Shown here in pieces: positions 6,170-8,075 of a stretch of DNA of 8,075 bases. The position numbers and the translations under genes were made by a program. Origin of the DNA: an uncultured Actinomycetes bacterium (GTDB lineage: Bacteria > Actinomycetota > Actinomycetes > Nanopelagicales > Nanopelagicaceae); assembly GCA_903953805.1 (NCBI GenBank), contig CAJBLC010000057.1:1-8075 (forward strand), written 5' to 3'. Below the pieces are notes generated by a model. That model was not told the origin of the DNA. It made no database searches and saw only the letters and a list, made by a program, of their open reading frames with translations. The number at the start of each line of letters is the position of its first letter. The first letter of the stretch is position 1.

Positions 6170-6536
6170 GGGGGTGAACGGTCTCGACTTTAGTCGTTGG
6201 GATAAAGGAAGCGGGCCGAGGAAGTCCGGATGATCTCGTTAACCAATAACCGTGACAAAACTATAAGCGCCAGTACAACTGCCGCTGATCTAACTCTCGC
6301 TGCATAAGCGATAGTGATCCGTTAGCCCGTGCGCGCTCTCGTCACGGAACCTAGCGTCGCTAGAGAGCTTACCTACTCACAGTGTTAGGGATGTGAGCGG
6401 GGAAACCACTCCCTAAATGAGTTCGTTGACTACATGTGCGCGTGAGAGTCAGGGCTGAGAAGACGTTTAGCGCACTACGCCCGTAGAAGCTTTATGTCAG
6501 TGCTAGAGGACCCGGGTTCGATTCCCGGCACCTCCA
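6170..6536 (+). ncRNA. ssrA: Transfer-messenger RNA (tmRNA, 10Sa RNA)
   Basis: tmRNA rescues stalled ribosomes by acting as alanyl-tRNA and then as a short mRNA whose tag marks the product for degradation. The 5' end GGGGGTG-AACGGTCTCGACTT is the family start. Bases 6170-6176 pair with CACCTCC (6529-6535) as a 7-bp acceptor stem with one G-U pair, followed by A6536. The T arm is CCGGG-TTCGATT-CCCGG just before. At about 367 nt in one piece it has the usual length. The tag frame is at 6269-6307, and helix 5 (TCGCT 6297-6301 with AGCGA 6307-6311) holds most of the stop codon in its loop, as in known tmRNAs. The gene does not encode the 3' CCA: the sequence after A6536 is CGA. Partner smpB lies just upstream. 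Confidence 0.95.
6269..6307 (+). other. tmRNA tag-peptide frame, ASTTAADLTLAA
   Basis: Reading from GCC 6269 gives Ala-Ser-Thr-Thr-Ala-Ala-Asp-Leu-Thr-Leu-Ala-Ala and TAA. The resume codon was chosen because TA lies at -5/-4, as at U85-A86 of E. coli tmRNA, because resume codons are usually Ala, and because 12 codons ending in LAA is the standard actinobacterial length (Mycobacterium ADSHQRDYALAA, Tropheryma ANLKRTDLSLAA). The LAA end is the degradation signal. The tag lacks the basic residues common in the middle of actinobacterial tags and is threonine-rich. The same frame is open a few codons further upstream, so the start is inferred. Confidence 0.75.
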
Positions 6537-6546
6537 CGACGAGCGA

Positions 6547-6577
6547 GCGAATCGCGAAGCTCGCTTCGAAGATTCGC
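6547..6577. repeat. Stem-loop just after ssrA
   Basis: GCGAATC (6547-6553) pairs with GATTCGC (6571-6577), and within it CGAAG (6555-6559) pairs with CTTCG (6564-6568) around a CTCG loop, with a small internal bulge. Flanks on both sides repeat GAGCGAG. There is no T tract, so it is not a standard terminator. It may act in tmRNA 3' processing or in termination. Confidence 0.7.
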
Positions 6578-6583
6578 GAGCGA

Positions 6584-6621
6584 GGAGTGGAAGGTTGAAC
6601 GCGTCAGCGTAAAACCTCCAC
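6584..6621. repeat. 38-nt hairpin repeat, copy 1
   Basis: Identical over 38 nt to copy 2 at 6675-6712. The unit starts ggagtggaaggttgaac and ends aaaacctccac. It folds as GTGGA/TCCAC and GGTT/AACC with one bulged A, then a GA/AA internal loop, then ACGC-GTCA-GCGT. Its right edge plus the next bases (acctccacgac, 6614-6624) equals the end of the tmRNA gene and its flank (6530-6540). Confidence 0.92.
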
Positions 6622-6674
6622 GACATCTGCACTTAGGTGATTCGGTCCATTTCCACCTGTACAGCGAATTACTT

Positions 6675-6712
6675 GGAGTGGAAGGTTGAACGCGTCAGCG
6701 TAAAACCTCCAC
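6675..6712. repeat. 38-nt hairpin repeat, copy 2
   Basis: A perfect second copy, 91 nt after the first, with 53 nt of unrelated sequence between (6622-6674) that itself has a small AGGTG/CACCT stem. It ends 22 nt from the stop of the converging HNH gene, so the pair could work as a two-way transcription stop between ssrA and that gene. No T tract is present. Confidence 0.92.
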
Positions 6713-6734
6713 AATCCATCCATTCGACAATCAA

Positions 6735-8075
6735 TCACATCGCCTCATCCATCTTTCTCGATGGCACGAAGTACCTCTTTCCAGATGGCGACTCCCATTC
6801 GCATGAGCCATCTGCAAAACTCTCCAACTTCCATCCACCATGTGTTTTCATTCGGTGATGTCGCCGGCATAGCATTCCCATGTTGACCTTTGAGGTCTCG
6901 CCACCATCTTCCCAAGCCTGCGCATGATCGATATCTGAAACTCGCGCCGGTTGTCTGCAATGTGGGAATCTACAAATTTGATCTCGCGAGGTCAGAAAAT
7001 CTTTCAGAGCCTGCGGAGGTTCATAACTACTTCGACCCACATCGAGTAGTTCTCCGTTCACTGGATCGGTAATAAATTTTCGCCATTTCGCATCGGCTGC
7101 CAACTGGCGAGCAACACTCGCTGGGATGGGACCGTAACCTTTGAGGTTTCCAGGATTTTCAGCCAATCCTAAGAGAGTTGGCAGATCCATCGTGAGATTA
7201 AGAGTCACAGGACGACCGTGAGCAACTCCTTGATCAAGCGTTGAGTGCAAATAGTTATTTGCAAGCTGAGTGAGGGCATCGGCACGGAAGGCGTCAATCC
7301 GTTGTGCGATTGCGATCGCCTCGCGATCAATCAAAGCAGCCTTGCCCGCTACCTTAGCGCCACTTGTGAATCTCGCCATCTGGCGCTCGCGAAGATTCTT
7401 CTCTTCAATGGCATGTTCCTTATTGAGTCGAGCCAGCTTATCGATGGCAAGCATCACCATCTGAGCATCTGCTGCAGGGAGTAAAGCCACGATCTGAGCC
7501 ATCCCATTTGCCTGCGGATAGCAATCAACACTTCGTCGCTCCTGGGCAACGGCAACTGCCTCTTCAAATTCAACAGGAGCTAACTTGGCAATTGCAGCCT
7601 TCATCTTTGAAACTACTTGAGTGGGGGTGTGAAATTCTGCATGTGTTAAGGCGATCCGTTCAACTTCAGCGATCTGATCAGGAGTTGCACCGGCACGAAT
7701 AATCTCAGCACTCTCTTTTGCGATCGCATTTGCATGTCCAAGTGAGATTTCACCGGTGGCAAGAGCGGCGGAAGTTGCAGGGAGATGTTGAGTGATAACT
7801 CGCGCCACATCAATGCGTTGCTGGGCATTCGCACCCGAGAGGCGAAGGGCAAGAGCGACATCTTCACGTTCGGCATCATCGACAGTTGAGAAGAGTTCAG
7901 TTCCTTGAGTTGGCTCAGAACCGGCCACTGCGACGATGGCGCTCTGCATGAGAGCTTGTAACCAACCAGCCTGACGCTCGAGAGCAGCAAGGTAATCAAT
8001 ACGACCAGAAGTGCTGAGAGAGAAGGGATCAATATCAACGAGTTCTTGGAGGACCGTGATACCTGCAGCTTCGCA
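6735..8075 (-). CDS. DUF222 / HNH endonuclease-like protein (13E12 repeat family), 5' end outside the window
   Basis: Read on the minus strand, the frame is open from the window edge (8075) to TGA at 6735-6737, 446 codons. The first 42 codons before the first ATG (7949) already look like DUF222 (PFSLSTSGRIDYLAALERQ), so the true start lies beyond the window. The N-terminal two-thirds is the helical DUF222 domain, with TGEISLGHANAIAKESAE typical. The C-terminal part is a complete HNH nuclease motif: CRFPHC, then DIDHAQAWEDGG, N, LCRRHHRMKTHGGW, with the metal-binding His and Cys residues present. The family is multicopy in many Actinobacteria, including the REP13E12 elements of Mycobacterium tuberculosis, and its biological role is not settled; a DNA-cutting, mobile-element-linked function is inferred. 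It converges on ssrA and ends beside the two hairpin repeats. No frameshift is seen, so it looks intact. Confidence 0.93.
   Translation of the reverse strand, partial: CEAAGITVLQELVDIDPFSLSTSGRIDYLAALERQAGWLQALMQSAIVAVAGSEPTQGTELFSTVDDAEREDVALALRLSGANAQQRIDVARVITQHLPATSAALATGEISLGHANAIAKESAEIIRAGATPDQIAEVERIALTHAEFHTPTQVVSKMKAAIAKLAPVEFEEAVAVAQERRSVDCYPQANGMAQIVALLPAADAQMVMLAIDKLARLNKEHAIEEKNLRERQMARFTSGAKVAGKAALIDREAIAIAQRIDAFRADALTQLANNYLHSTLDQGVAHGRPVTLNLTMDLPTLLGLAENPGNLKGYGPIPASVARQLAADAKWRKFITDPVNGELLDVGRSSYEPPQALKDFLTSRDQICRFPHCRQPARVSDIDHAQAWEDGGETSKVNMGMLCRRHHRMKTHGGWKLESFADGSCEWESPSGKRYFVPSRKMDEAM

Noticed and set aside
6205..6230. Bases resembling the RNase P RNA core (GAGGAAGTCCGG)
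   Set aside because: The stretch lies in the pseudoknot region of a well-supported tmRNA, and the rest of RNase P RNA is absent.
6584..6712. CRISPR array made of the two 38-nt repeats
   Set aside because: Only two copies with one 53-nt spacer, no cas genes, and a repeat that is a long hairpin with its edge shared with tmRNA.
6637..6858. + strand 73-codon frame after ssrA
   Set aside because: It spans a hairpin repeat and the antisense of the HNH gene end; no domain or ribosome site.

Overview
The window looks like a piece of a chromosome from a low- to medium-GC actinobacterium. The gene order prfB - ftsE - ftsX - smpB - ssrA, the Mycobacterium-like FtsX with two cysteines in its outer domain, the actinobacterial type of tmRNA tag and a DUF222/HNH ('13E12 family') gene all fit Actinobacteria. 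The moderate base composition and short intergenic spaces suggest freshwater streamlined lineages such as Nanopelagicales (acI). That rank is inference only.

Positions 1-1995 hold the end of a Tad/Flp-type pilus locus: four small single-membrane-span proteins on the + strand, packed with a 3-nt gap and two 4-nt overlaps. They look like one Flp-like pilin, two TadE-like pseudopilins and one TadG-like protein. The pilus motor and platform genes (tadA/B/C) would be expected upstream, outside the window. This part is rich in short repeats. A 12-bp tandem repeat opens the window, a 21-bp duplication copies the stop/start junction between the second and third genes, and degenerate ~20-bp and 14-bp repeats fill the 323-nt space before prfB.

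Positions 2319-5871 are conserved core genes: release factor 2 (prfB, no programmed frameshift), the FtsEX ABC system that controls cell-wall hydrolysis at division, and SmpB. A terminator-like hairpin follows smpB. After 276 nt without a gene comes a one-piece tmRNA gene (ssrA, about 6170-6536) that encodes the tag ASTTAADLTLAA. SmpB and tmRNA act together to rescue stalled ribosomes, and RF2 is the canonical termination factor, so the core block is mostly about translation termination and quality control, with FtsEX embedded.

Downstream of ssrA are three imperfect stem-loops, including a perfect 38-nt hairpin repeat present twice. Its right edge shares sequence with the 3' end of the tmRNA gene. 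Converging on it from the minus strand is a DUF222/HNH endonuclease-like gene whose 5' end runs off the window. The tmRNA 3' end is a classical integration site, so this junction is the place most worth checking. I did not find clear evidence for a wholly new system. The best leads are the repeat structures and the tmRNA/HNH junction.
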